Below the pieces are notes generated by a model that was not told where the DNA came from, ran no database searches, and saw nothing but the letters and a program-made list of their open reading frames with translations. The translations under genes and the position numbers were made by a program. Source: Kiritimatiellota bacterium (GTDB taxonomy: Bacteria; Verrucomicrobiota; Lentisphaeria; Oligosphaerales; JAADHN01). From it: a stretch of 64,000 bases of DNA. Of the stretch, positions 32,201-41,290 are shown in pieces. Within the stretch, counting starts at the first letter, position 1, and each line of letters opens with the position of its first letter. The DNA is taken from the NCBI GenBank assembly GCA_013151865.1, contig JAADHN010000090.1, positions 1-64,000 on the forward strand, in the 5' to 3' direction.

Positions 32201-32228
32201 CAAATACGAACTGAGAACAATGCCGTAG
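29217..32228 (+). CDS. Large secreted protein of uncertain family (possible TIM-barrel glycoside hydrolase)
   Basis: ATG after TGGAGGA; hydrophobic N-terminus MNNARLRLALVISLSSVASGS; central HLLVRFHVGMWK...VAPYIDYLSIHP...TAVYSDELGTVPPWGLVDYDSR resembles TIM-barrel hydrolase segments. Confidence 0.75.
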   Translation: MNNARLRLALVISLSSVASGSVAPWKIKPIEIIRGKKQLHLPFLTAEKQDFEKWQVWTNIRADLTKSSERRLWRDTVAKLTIFNSDNSRPGSVEIAPPRPMPIPGAFDSVDLWVHGPQRASRPDFFVKIRDSQGKTFVIRLLGGVCGAAFYRGWWAMGHAQTPFDVAFPAQFVSLIFKGITTPKPDAIYFDALSFYQQEYGPLTFPARKKLPFPATPNTILPTTYGEYRNTVLEDKGRYVFSYRGTDCTIKYVYTPRTGSLSDIWVEYGDGFSFQPTTGGGIVANVGGVPFAPQAGGLNAKLLGRDFNEATNELVTRWRWTKDGREIRFDLALRIKGKSLIVEAKSASRSVLAFRIGRSARTPEPKLLSVPFFDNRWSTPKILYTRGVFVSALLDWYESNASLFQVGEKIAAWPSALLKNTHNSEAPWLREHSKKAPSNLLDRTKVLDADSAVYNGGSLYLPKTNGERNPLDERLFITVSPRLAEVLPNIPNPPSRFGQLTAKTVFSTRMYPITKPEHLAIELSFWRKMKAYGLDHLLVRFHVGMWKTPMKRVNAMQPVPSLTASPVVGGDKTLMKLTNDLKALGYLVAPYIDYLSIHPLNRIFHPDLLLLWPTKRWVPSGGIKFLIKPLQAVRLESQYAPKLRAKFGFTAVYSDELGTVPPWGLVDYDSRTPGAGKLKTAFYAHGRLLLNEKRFFNGPVWTEGTAHYFWAGLADVTYGQDRNHADGPTLVDFELLKIHPLQNDTGVDLTQMTKKDLDWKLATQIVYGHVGHLWGKKDSVTALLWHGRASQASVPHVLKSYFMMQQLQSYYAMVPVDAIRYNDGSKLVSTSRAIASGAYKNCQVYTRYQNGLEVYVNRNQQRRWKVAVGGKEYVLPPNGYVACLPGRILEYSAWVDGHRADYVSSPEYTYCDGRRQGTRFGKIAAAHSYVVKRGAAGSFWLIPTPFQKEETITLTGFGTIRKIVPYSEDGRTVSVPVRYTSSAGGVKLRVAPGVFKYELRTMP

Positions 32229-32375
32229 GTCTCTACTCCCGAACCACCACGGGCGGCGCGCGCCATCCTCATTTTCAGTCTTGTTCTCTATCTTGTCGCT
32301 TGTCCGGCGTTTCAACTTCAGACTCGTACGTCGGGCAGCACAGCCCTCCCACCCGGTGGGATCGCCCTCCACAGC

Positions 32376-33518
32376 TTATCGCTCGGAGGGGGCGTCCGTT
32401 CGATTCTGGCGCCCCATGTTTGCGCGGGCGAGTACCGGTGCGCGTGAGAAATCCCGGCAGGCCAGAATGTACGCCTCGACGTTCTCCCAGGGGACTTCCG
32501 GCTCGAGAAGGTGTGTGGGGCACACTTCGAGCCCGCCCCGAGCACCGGCGATCTCCAGGTTGTGGAACACCACCTCCCGCACATCCGCCGGTGTTCCGAA
32601 CGGCATCGTGGTCTGCGTCCCCAACGTGCCGTTGAAACTCAGGCGATCCCCGTATTCCTCGAACAACTTGTCGAAATCCATGCACTCCGGCTGCACGGGG
32701 TTGAGGATGTCGATCCCCGCCTCGATGAGGTCCGGAATGAAGGGCTCGACATACCCGCAACTGTGATATTGGATTAATACGTCCGGTTTTTCCGCTTTGG
32801 CGGCGGCAATGACGCGAGCCAGGCGCGGCTTGAGCCATTCCCGGTACATATCGAGACTCATCATGATGGTCTTCTGCATCCCGATGTCGTCACCGGTGGC
32901 GATGACGTCCGCCCCGGCGCGGGCGAAAGCCGCCGCGCGTCGCGCGCTGTCGTCGGCGACCTTGTCCAACACAAACACGGCTTTTTCGTCGTCTTCGAGC
33001 ATATCCATCATGAGCACGGTCATGTCGCGGATGTACCACGCCGTTTCCCAGACCGTGCAGCCCATGGCGGCGACGACCGGGAGCCCGGCCTCATGTGCTT
33101 CGACCACACGCGCTCGAATGTGGGCGATGTCGTCCCAGTCCCACTCGGGCCACGGATAGGCTTGCATTTGTTCGAGGGAATCGAATTTCGCCATGGGATG
33201 GTGCATCCGGCGCAAATGAAAAGTGCCCTCGTGTCCCCCTTCCCGGGCAACACCGTAGGCGTCGAAGCGTGTATCCGGATGCAGGGGCTCATCGTAATAA
33301 CGCCGCCAGTCCAGTCCCTCGCGCGGGAGCGGGTTCGGCCCGGGGGCCCCGGCGCGGGCGAACCCCTCCGGAAAGTCGTAATACTCACCAAGAGAAATGC
33401 CTTCGGGTAGAACTTCCCGCATTTTGCGCTGCATCTCCGGGCAAAGATTGAATGAAACCGGCGCCCACTCGTATCCGGTGCGCCGATGTAGGGACAACAG
33501 GTTTTCACGTGGCGTCAT
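32376..33518 (-). CDS. Uroporphyrinogen decarboxylase (URO-D)-like / corrinoid methyltransferase-like protein
   Basis: MTPRENLLSLHRRTGYEWAPVSFNL; DVLIQYHSCGYVEPFIPDLIEAGIDILNPVQPECMDFDKLFEEYGDRLSFNGTLGTQTTMPFGTPADV. Confidence 0.9.
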   Translation of the reverse strand: MTPRENLLSLHRRTGYEWAPVSFNLCPEMQRKMREVLPEGISLGEYYDFPEGFARAGAPGPNPLPREGLDWRRYYDEPLHPDTRFDAYGVAREGGHEGTFHLRRMHHPMAKFDSLEQMQAYPWPEWDWDDIAHIRARVVEAHEAGLPVVAAMGCTVWETAWYIRDMTVLMMDMLEDDEKAVFVLDKVADDSARRAAAFARAGADVIATGDDIGMQKTIMMSLDMYREWLKPRLARVIAAAKAEKPDVLIQYHSCGYVEPFIPDLIEAGIDILNPVQPECMDFDKLFEEYGDRLSFNGTLGTQTTMPFGTPADVREVVFHNLEIAGARGGLEVCPTHLLEPEVPWENVEAYILACRDFSRAPVLARANMGRQNRTDAPSER

Positions 33519-33726
33519 GATAAGGCCCATCCCGTTTTGAAGGTGGCCGCCCGGACAAATGCAGGGACTTCTCCGGGCGCCGCCGGCTGTGTCTCACGAC
33601 TCGCCAATTCCCGATTCGAGAATCGAGGCGACCGGTGCTCGACGTTCTCCGGTCCCGCCTCTGGCGCCGCGATCCCGATGTGAAACCCGACGCCGGCCGG
33701 GACCGGGGCGGCCAGCCTGGGACACA

Positions 33727-35496
33727 TCATTGCCGGGGTCGCCAAAGCGTGCCCATGAGGCAGGTTTTTTCGCCGGGCCGGTCGATCTGGTAGTACACGG
33801 TCAAGATCGAACCGTCGGCCAGCTCGGCGGACGCCGGATAGCCCAGATCACCGTTCTCGGCCCCGGCGAGTTTGATCTCGTTCTCGACGTCCCAGGTCGT
33901 TCCGCCGTCATGGCTTATACAGGCGTATTCGCCATAGGGCGCCAGTCGGCGCCCGTACACCGAGACCAGCCAGCCGTTGCGCAAGCGGATCAGGTGCGGG
34001 GGATACCCCAGCAGCGGCACTTGGTGGGCAACCGTCCACGTACGACCGCCGTCGCGACTTTCCGCCTGACGCAAGTACGACTTCGAGTTGTCCATCCGAT
34101 GCGTTCTCGGGTCCGTGAAATGGAACCGGAACTGGGCGATAATGGTGCCGTCCGCCGCTTCGACCGCGTGCGGCTCGTGAAACGCCGTGATCGGGTCGCC
34201 GGGGGCGGTCTTGATGGAGGCGATCTGGTTCCAAGAACGTCCGTCGTCGATGGATTCCTCGACGGTCAACTCCGTACCGCGGTGCGGATTGCGACGGCCC
34301 ACATACAGCAAACGGCCGTCGGAGAGCGCGATAGGGCCGTGAGGCGCAGAACCGCGGGTGCGCACAGGCGGTTCCCAAGTTCGTCCGTTGTCTTCGGAGC
34401 GCCGGGTCCAGTATCCAAGCCATCGTTCCCGGAGGTCGGGCGTGAGTTTCATGGCGTGCTGAAGCCACTGACCCCATACGCCGCCTTGGCCGGCATGGGC
34501 TTTGGCCGTCTCCTCGAACGCCAGCGAGGTGAACCAAGCCATGACCAGCGTCCCGGTCCCCGTCTGAATGATCCCCGCGTCCCGGTCGTCCAACGGCGTA
34601 TTGCAGACAATTTCCGGTTCGGACCAGGTCTCGCCGTTGTCCTTGCTCCGGACGAGCTGCACCTTGCCCCACGGACAGACGTGGGCGTCTCGGTCCCCGG
34701 AGAAGATTGCCAGCAATTCGCCGCCTCGGGTGCGACAGATCGTGGGCCAACCGATGTAACGGCCCGGCTCCTTGCACAACACGCGGGTCCAAAGGATTTC
34801 CGCAGCTTTTTGCTCTTTCTCCACTTGCCAAGCCCTCCGAATGCGCCAATTCTCCGGCGGCGGAACGGGAACGCTTCGGATCCGGAACTCCCGGAATGCG
34901 ACGCCCCCCTGACTCGTGTACAATCCTACCAGCCCGGGCCCCGGACGCACGTCCGGGACGCGCAAAACCACACGCCCGTCAAGATACACCCGCAGGCGCC
35001 CGGAAAACAGGTCCACCCGCCCGATGTGCCACACGCTGTCGTTCAGCGGCAAACCCCGCGCCCGACCCAATTCTCTATGATGGCCGCCCACGTCTCGGCG
35101 TTGCCACACGATGACCTGCCGGTTGCGGGTGTCGAAATGAACAAAAGTGGCGTCTGTGGAACTGGTGGAGCCGAAGAGCATTCCCGCGGCCCGGACGCCA
35201 CGCCCACGCGGTTGCACCCGAAACTCGACCTGCAAAGACATATCGCCGAAAGCGTGGTCGCGGTAAAAAGCCGTGGGCCGGCCTTCCACCGATCCCTGAA
35301 CCAGTGCACCGTCTTTCCATGCCCAGTTCCCACCGTCGAATGCCCAAGAGTTCCGCGAATGGAACAGCCGGATTTCACCTGCGTCCTGCGACTTTCCCCG
35401 CGCGCCGACCACTGCGGTCCGCCCGGTCGCCCCCATCATCCCCCATGCCATGACCGGGAGTATCACGCACCGCACCGCACCTCGCATTGACGCCAT
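33727..35496 (-). CDS. Secreted sialidase-like protein with N-terminal concanavalin/DUF1080-like domain
   Basis: Five Asp-boxes (SKDNGETW, SEDNGRTW, SIDDGRSW, SRDGGRTW, SHDGGTTW); N-terminal W.W.DGALVQGS...MSLQVEFRVQ...LYLDGRVVL segment. Confidence 0.85.
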   Translation of the reverse strand: MASMRGAVRCVILPVMAWGMMGATGRTAVVGARGKSQDAGEIRLFHSRNSWAFDGGNWAWKDGALVQGSVEGRPTAFYRDHAFGDMSLQVEFRVQPRGRGVRAAGMLFGSTSSTDATFVHFDTRNRQVIVWQRRDVGGHHRELGRARGLPLNDSVWHIGRVDLFSGRLRVYLDGRVVLRVPDVRPGPGLVGLYTSQGGVAFREFRIRSVPVPPPENWRIRRAWQVEKEQKAAEILWTRVLCKEPGRYIGWPTICRTRGGELLAIFSGDRDAHVCPWGKVQLVRSKDNGETWSEPEIVCNTPLDDRDAGIIQTGTGTLVMAWFTSLAFEETAKAHAGQGGVWGQWLQHAMKLTPDLRERWLGYWTRRSEDNGRTWEPPVRTRGSAPHGPIALSDGRLLYVGRRNPHRGTELTVEESIDDGRSWNQIASIKTAPGDPITAFHEPHAVEAADGTIIAQFRFHFTDPRTHRMDNSKSYLRQAESRDGGRTWTVAHQVPLLGYPPHLIRLRNGWLVSVYGRRLAPYGEYACISHDGGTTWDVENEIKLAGAENGDLGYPASAELADGSILTVYYQIDRPGEKTCLMGTLWRPRQ

Positions 35497-35599
35497 CGTT
35501 TGCTCCTTGTCACTCAGGGGCAGGTCACGGTTTCTAAGAGACAGGCTCCCGGACGGCGCGACTTCGCGCGCGCCAAAACAGAATAAGTCCCTGCAGTAT

Positions 35600-38500
35600 T
35601 CATTCATCCAGTCGAATCACCAGCGGATCGGGAATGGGCTGTCCTGCCTCCAGCCGGACTGTTCCGCGGACTTTTCCCGCCCGCCACACCTGCACACGAT
35701 ACCACGGACGGACAACCAAAGGCTTGCGCGGAGTGTCCGTGGCACGAAACCGCAGGGCCGTTACCAGGGTCGCCCCGTCGGAAACGGTCGCCGGTGTAAG
35801 ACCCGTCGCATCGGTAATCGCGGCGCGGTTGACCGCGGCATCGGCTGTGTTCGGACAATCCACCAACACAAACGCCCCGTCCACCGGGCTGCCGCTCTTG
35901 TCGAGGACTTTCACACGGAGTGTGCGCCGCAAACGGACTTCAGGATACCTGGGGACACCGTGTCGGGCCAGCGTGCGTCGGTCGCGCCCGTTCTTCCGGA
36001 TTTCCATCGGCTTCTTCTGCGGCCCCACCTGGCAGTCATCCAGTACGATCCCGCCCGACAAAAGGGACCCGAGGGTCCAATTACGCCGGTTGCCATCGAA
36101 CACGCAACGCACCAAGCGGGCTTTGAGCGCACCGCCTTCCGCCACGGCGGTTTGCAGGTCGCGCAGCACGCAGTCCTCAAGGTATTGCGTTCCGTTTTGG
36201 ACTGCGGCCCCGCCGTGCTCGAACGTCGACCGCACAATGCGCGCCTTCGGGTTGGGGCCGATCCCGGCCATGCCCATCCCCCGCTGGAACTTCCCACTGT
36301 CGACCCCATAGGCGACACATCCCTCGAACCACGATATGACGGAGTCCGCGACCCGCACGTCCCCGGCGTACCAACCGGGCGAAGCCCAACGCGGCGAGTC
36401 GCCGGTCCCGGTAAGATCTCGTCCGCCCCAGGCATGCTCCGAGTCCGCGATCGCGGCCGTAATCGCGGCATGGAAAACCCATAACGAACCCGCGCGTCGC
36501 AATGCCTTTTTTCCGTCCGCCGTGGTCCCGCGAAAACCGACATACAACCCGTGCTCGCCCGGCCGACTGCAGGCAAACCGCAGCACGGGCCGCACCTCGG
36601 AGTGCTTCGGATCACCGAGGGTCAACCGGTTGATTGCGGACGGCAAACCGTCGCTGCGCGGCGCGCTCGGCGCCGGCGGCCAAACCCAAAGCGTACCGTG
36701 CAAGGTCACAGTCGCGTGCGGAGTCCGCACGTCGCCGATCTGAAAGAATGTCGAACGACCGCTGTCGTCGCCGATCCAGAGCCCGGCATCGACGGACCAA
36801 GCTTGGGGGCCGGTCTGCTTCACTTTGCCCCAACCGTTCTGGGCGTCGGCCGCCGCGAGATCGCGGATCGTTGCGGGGCGCTCTTCCGAGTACCCGATAA
36901 CCCGCAGGCAGTTTCGGGCCCGGTCGAAATGAATCCCTGCCGGCGCTCGGGGCCCGGTAATGAGCAACGGGGTTTCGGTCGTGTCCTGCGGCGCCGGAGC
37001 ACGTTCCAGGATGTCCTTCCACAACGACCAGAACCGACGACCGGTCATCCGTGCCCAGGCCCGGGCATATTGCCGGGCGGAAAGGTCCGCTCGAATGAGG
37101 TCGAGTCGAGCCCGCATGAACCGAGCGTCTGCCGGGGCCATGCGGCGGGCCGTGCCCGGGGTGTCCAAGAGCGCGGCCACACGGTCCGCGACCCGGGTCA
37201 GTCGCTGCAAATCCCGGCCCTGCAACGGATCGATCTCATAACGTATGATCCGCAATTCTCCAGCATCCACCCGCCAGGCGCGCAACGTGAACGGCGCCAA
37301 CTCGAATGATAGTTCGTGCCGACCGCTCCGACGCCGCCGAAAAGCCCGGCGACCCCCGACCAATTCCGTACCTGCCCCGGGGGTCTCGATGTAAAGCCGG
37401 GCGCGTACCGGCCACGGACACGGATTGGCCGCGTAAAACCAAGCGGTTTGCGGAGTTCGCAAGACACGGACCGTCAAATCGGTGTCGAGTCCTGTTCCGA
37501 GGGCCGGTCGGAATCTGCCCGCCGGCAGATGGGTGAACGGCAGCATCAACTCGCGGATCGTCTGCTCATGCCCCACATTGATATTGAGGTCGGTAAACCC
37601 GCCGAAAACCCGCACCGGGTCCCCTGTAACGATCGCTTGGAGCAGGGCCTCGCGGGCGTTGAAACCGCCGGGCTGCGGCAATGCCCGGATTTTCTCGGCG
37701 TTCATGATCCAGTCGCCCGCGACCAGGCGGTCGTGGTCGCGTTTGTCCTTGACCTTATAACCGCCAGCAACAAAGCGGTTCTCGTCCCAGCTCGTTCGCA
37801 CAAAGACGGTCCGACCCGCTTCGGGCGGGAAGGCGGCGATGACGTCCGGATCGGTCCGGGCCATCCAGGAAAACGGGTCCTGGCTCGACAGCGGCCGGGC
37901 TTGACGCCAGCCCAAGGTCCAACGACCGATGCTCAGTCCGGGCACGGCGCCGAGACGCGGGATATCGATCCCGAATTCACGCATGGTCCGTCCGAACTCA
38001 CTGCCCGTTCCGGGCATTCGACCGGCCCCGACCGCCGTTCGGCGCTCGGCCAGATACTGGAAGAACCTCCGGTCTTCGACGGCCAGCTCGTTGACGAATT
38101 CGAGATCCGACCGGTGCTGCCGCAACCGGGAGACGGCGTTCCCGAGGAATTCCCGCAGCAGACCGCAACGCCAATTGAGGAAACGCGCCCGCAACGCCGG
38201 GACCCTCAACAGTGCGGCGCGGCGCGAAAAACGGTCCGGAGCCTTGGGCCCCACCGGAAGTTCCGTGCCCGTATCCTTCGAGAACCGGGCCATGGTGCGG
38301 TCGTCGTAAGTGGCAACCAACGGATCGTCGTACCGACTGTCCTGGCCGAAGGCCGGTATCCAATAGCCCGCGCCGATGGTCGGCCCCAGGAAACCGTGCA
38401 CCCCGCGGAAGTGTTTCAGGCCGCCGAACGTTTGGCACAGATCATCCAACAGAGCTGTGTATTTCTCCCGGACGGACGGATGCAGCCAATTCGGGACCAC

Positions 38501-40984
38501 AGTGATCCCCCGATGTCCGTAGCGCTGACGCCCGTGTCGGTCCACCATCCAGACCGTGTCCGCCCCCCGGGCCACTTGCGCGTTGTTCGCATAGCTGCGA
38601 ACGTCCTGGAACTGGCTGAACTCGACGCCGGCGTAAAAGTCGATGTCGTTGGCGTCCAAGACATGGCTGAGCACAGTTTTCAAGCACTGCCGCACACGAG
38701 AGGCGTCGTTCAACACCGCCGGAACGTACGGCGTGTTGCTCTCGGCGTACTGGTAGCAACCCATGACGTGGCAGTTCTGGCCGGTGAATTTCAGGTACTG
38801 AACGTAGCGGTCGCTGGTCTGCTCCATCCAGACCAAGTCCCGCAAGATCGTCTGCGCCAACGGCGCCTTGCGGTCCCGCTCCCGTTGGACGGTGGGCGAA
38901 ACGGGATAACCGACGCCGAAATTCATGCCGACGCCCGACGTGAAAAAACAGCGTTCGGTATGGGTCCCGTAGCGGCGCGTTGTTCCGGCGGCAACGGCGG
39001 GAAGGTCGCCTTTGATCCGCAGGATGCGGAGACGCCGCGCCGCGGCATTCCAGCCCGACACCGCGTTCAGTACGTCCACCGAATGGGGACCGGGATCGCC
39101 CACATGAATCCATCGCAGGGTCCGCATCCGGCCTGTGGGCAAGAATCGCCCCCCGGTTTCCGCCCCCACGCCGGACTGGCTGTTGGTCCAAACTCCTTCT
39201 GTCTTGCTGCTGATCACGACTTCAATCACGCGGTCCGCATCGTCCGGATACTCGAGTTCGAGCAGGTAGAAGGACCCTGGACGTTTGAATTGGATGCGAT
39301 AGCTGAATCCCGAGCCGCGGCGGGCGTCGGACGTCTCCCGATAGATCAGGCCGTGTCTGCGGACCACTTTCGGCGCGACCACTTTCCGGGCGGGTTGCCC
39401 TCGACGCGGGGGGGCGGCGGCCTCGATCCAGGGATGCGGATCTTTGGGGTCCGTGAAGTCCACCGTGTCCTCGAGTTCAAGGTCCAGACCTTCGGTGTAG
39501 TTCACGCCCGCAATCCGACGACTTCCGACACGGCGCACGACCACGAGCGGTTCACAAGGACGCTCCTCGATCACGCCGCCGTCCGCCGCCGCCAGACGCA
39601 GGGCAAGCGCATAGACCCCGTGCTCGTGTCGGCCCAGGTTGATTCGAGTCGTCAGCGAATCGCCGGTTTCTGCGAACTCCGCAACCGTGCCGCGTTCGAG
39701 CGCCGCCGCCAGACGCCCGGTCTCATCCGCCTTTTTCAGCACATATTCCAAGACCGGCCGCCGGGTCCGAAGCCCGCGGGGCATGCCGACCTCGACCACC
39801 ATTGCCCTGTCCCGGTCGAAAAACAGCTCCCCTCCCTCGGGGTTGCGCACCAGCAGTCGTCCAGACCAGGCGGGCAATCCGAGACGACCGGCGCCGTCGC
39901 GAATGTGAGGGTCCGGCGCCGGCCCCAACTTCGCCGGGCCCCAGTCTGCATCATCGAACCCGGGTCGATCCCAACCGGCGGCCGCACGGTAGGCCGCTTT
40001 CCAGCCGGACCCCGTGGCGACTTCGATCACACGCCCGTCTTCAAGGACGATTCGGGCCTGAAAGTAGAGAAACGGCGCCGCACCGACTCGAACGCCTCGG
40101 AACCCAACGCAATTCCGACCGGGACGAAGGTACGGGGCAATGTCGGCGGGAGCAGTGTGGTACAGGTAAAGCGCCCCGTGACGCTCGACCCGGCGCCCGT
40201 TGATGCGGAGTTCGCTGGTCATCGCGGCGGCGCCGTACCAATGCCGCTCGTTGGCGGAGCCCACATCCGCGATTGCTCGCCAAATCTTCGCCGTTTTCGG
40301 CAGGTCGAACTCAAACCGACACACCCCTTCGGAGAACGGCTGCCGCAGTTCGATGCGCTCGATCCGCAGGCGGGTCCCTTTCTTTCCCTTGACCGTGAAC
40401 TCGATCCCATCCGGGCTCGGACCTGCACCGCGCAGAAGGGGAAAGGTCAACTCTGTCGCCCCCGCATTCTCGGGCGACGCGGTCACCCGCTGTTCAAGGG
40501 GGGCGCCATCCTGCCAGAGTCGGGCCGTCCAGTCCGTTCCGGGGACCGGCGTCTCGAACACGATCCGGATCGTGACGCCGCCGGGCCACATGTCCGGGAT
40601 CAGGCTCGGGTCCAGGCGCCCGAAGCAGTTGCCCCAGCCCAAGACCGCCGGCGTATCCGCGAGCGTGAGTTCCAAACATCCGTTGCGTACAGTCACGTCC
40701 CGGACATTCTCGAAGGAAGTGAACTCGGCGCGCCGTTCGGACGCCGGGAAACTCCGAACCCGGTCCCGCACCGGCAGGACGATCCTTTTTCCGAAGAACA
40801 GCGCGGGAACCACTCCGGCTCCACTCTCGGTGGACCGGGCAGGAGCTGCAGAGGCTCCCCGGCAAGCGCAGAAAAAGCACAGGGCCGCCAACCCGCCCAA
40901 AGTCAGGCGTAGCCCCGGCGCTTTGCCGTCGAAACCTGGAACGATGTGCGTGTTCACCGCCCCGATCCTCCCGTTGCCGCCCAT
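35600..40984 (-). CDS. Very large secreted multidomain protein of unknown function
   Basis: Single open frame; likely start MGGNGRIGAV... with hydrophobic segment LTLGGLAALCFFCACRGASA; TIM-barrel-like central part, beta-helix-like C-terminal region and CarboxypepD_reg-like tail. Start codon uncertain (ORF extends to 41179). Confidence 0.8.
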   Translation of the reverse strand: MGGNGRIGAVNTHIVPGFDGKAPGLRLTLGGLAALCFFCACRGASAAPARSTESGAGVVPALFFGKRIVLPVRDRVRSFPASERRAEFTSFENVRDVTVRNGCLELTLADTPAVLGWGNCFGRLDPSLIPDMWPGGVTIRIVFETPVPGTDWTARLWQDGAPLEQRVTASPENAGATELTFPLLRGAGPSPDGIEFTVKGKKGTRLRIERIELRQPFSEGVCRFEFDLPKTAKIWRAIADVGSANERHWYGAAAMTSELRINGRRVERHGALYLYHTAPADIAPYLRPGRNCVGFRGVRVGAAPFLYFQARIVLEDGRVIEVATGSGWKAAYRAAAGWDRPGFDDADWGPAKLGPAPDPHIRDGAGRLGLPAWSGRLLVRNPEGGELFFDRDRAMVVEVGMPRGLRTRRPVLEYVLKKADETGRLAAALERGTVAEFAETGDSLTTRINLGRHEHGVYALALRLAAADGGVIEERPCEPLVVVRRVGSRRIAGVNYTEGLDLELEDTVDFTDPKDPHPWIEAAAPPRRGQPARKVVAPKVVRRHGLIYRETSDARRGSGFSYRIQFKRPGSFYLLELEYPDDADRVIEVVISSKTEGVWTNSQSGVGAETGGRFLPTGRMRTLRWIHVGDPGPHSVDVLNAVSGWNAAARRLRILRIKGDLPAVAAGTTRRYGTHTERCFFTSGVGMNFGVGYPVSPTVQRERDRKAPLAQTILRDLVWMEQTSDRYVQYLKFTGQNCHVMGCYQYAESNTPYVPAVLNDASRVRQCLKTVLSHVLDANDIDFYAGVEFSQFQDVRSYANNAQVARGADTVWMVDRHGRQRYGHRGITVVPNWLHPSVREKYTALLDDLCQTFGGLKHFRGVHGFLGPTIGAGYWIPAFGQDSRYDDPLVATYDDRTMARFSKDTGTELPVGPKAPDRFSRRAALLRVPALRARFLNWRCGLLREFLGNAVSRLRQHRSDLEFVNELAVEDRRFFQYLAERRTAVGAGRMPGTGSEFGRTMREFGIDIPRLGAVPGLSIGRWTLGWRQARPLSSQDPFSWMARTDPDVIAAFPPEAGRTVFVRTSWDENRFVAGGYKVKDKRDHDRLVAGDWIMNAEKIRALPQPGGFNAREALLQAIVTGDPVRVFGGFTDLNINVGHEQTIRELMLPFTHLPAGRFRPALGTGLDTDLTVRVLRTPQTAWFYAANPCPWPVRARLYIETPGAGTELVGGRRAFRRRRSGRHELSFELAPFTLRAWRVDAGELRIIRYEIDPLQGRDLQRLTRVADRVAALLDTPGTARRMAPADARFMRARLDLIRADLSARQYARAWARMTGRRFWSLWKDILERAPAPQDTTETPLLITGPRAPAGIHFDRARNCLRVIGYSEERPATIRDLAAADAQNGWGKVKQTGPQAWSVDAGLWIGDDSGRSTFFQIGDVRTPHATVTLHGTLWVWPPAPSAPRSDGLPSAINRLTLGDPKHSEVRPVLRFACSRPGEHGLYVGFRGTTADGKKALRRAGSLWVFHAAITAAIADSEHAWGGRDLTGTGDSPRWASPGWYAGDVRVADSVISWFEGCVAYGVDSGKFQRGMGMAGIGPNPKARIVRSTFEHGGAAVQNGTQYLEDCVLRDLQTAVAEGGALKARLVRCVFDGNRRNWTLGSLLSGGIVLDDCQVGPQKKPMEIRKNGRDRRTLARHGVPRYPEVRLRRTLRVKVLDKSGSPVDGAFVLVDCPNTADAAVNRAAITDATGLTPATVSDGATLVTALRFRATDTPRKPLVVRPWYRVQVWRAGKVRGTVRLEAGQPIPDPLVIRLDE

Positions 40985-41290
40985 TGCGTGCAACGCGATG
41001 TTGCACCGGGACGTGGCGGGCGTGCATGCGACGGTCCCAAGCGTCGACTCCCGCTCGACATGTTCGAATCGGTCCCGCAAAGACGGATCCGGACGCGGAC
41101 TCGTTTCTTGGGGTGAGATTTCGTTCCCGCCAAACGAAATACAGCCTGCCTGCAAACCCCGCACAGAGCGGTGGCACACCCCGCGGCAGTCACCTCGCCG
41201 GCGGGAGACGGAAGCGGCCGAAGAGTGCTCGGCGTCCCCGAATACGGAGCACTCCGGCGGCGAGTCCGTAAGTACCCCACCGGAGGACGG

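Noticed and set aside
29406-32372. 988-aa minus-strand ORF
   Set aside because: Antisense shadow of the 29217-32228 gene, whose start, SD and signal peptide are more convincing.
37316-40912. 1198-aa plus-strand ORF antisense to the 35600-40984 gene
   Set aside because: Low-complexity, Arg/Pro/Gln-rich translation without motifs; shadow ORF caused by high GC opposite a clear coding frame.
41222-41254. GAGTGCTC…GAGCACTC inverted repeat as terminator
   Set aside because: Eight-bp stem with a long loop and no T-tract on either strand.
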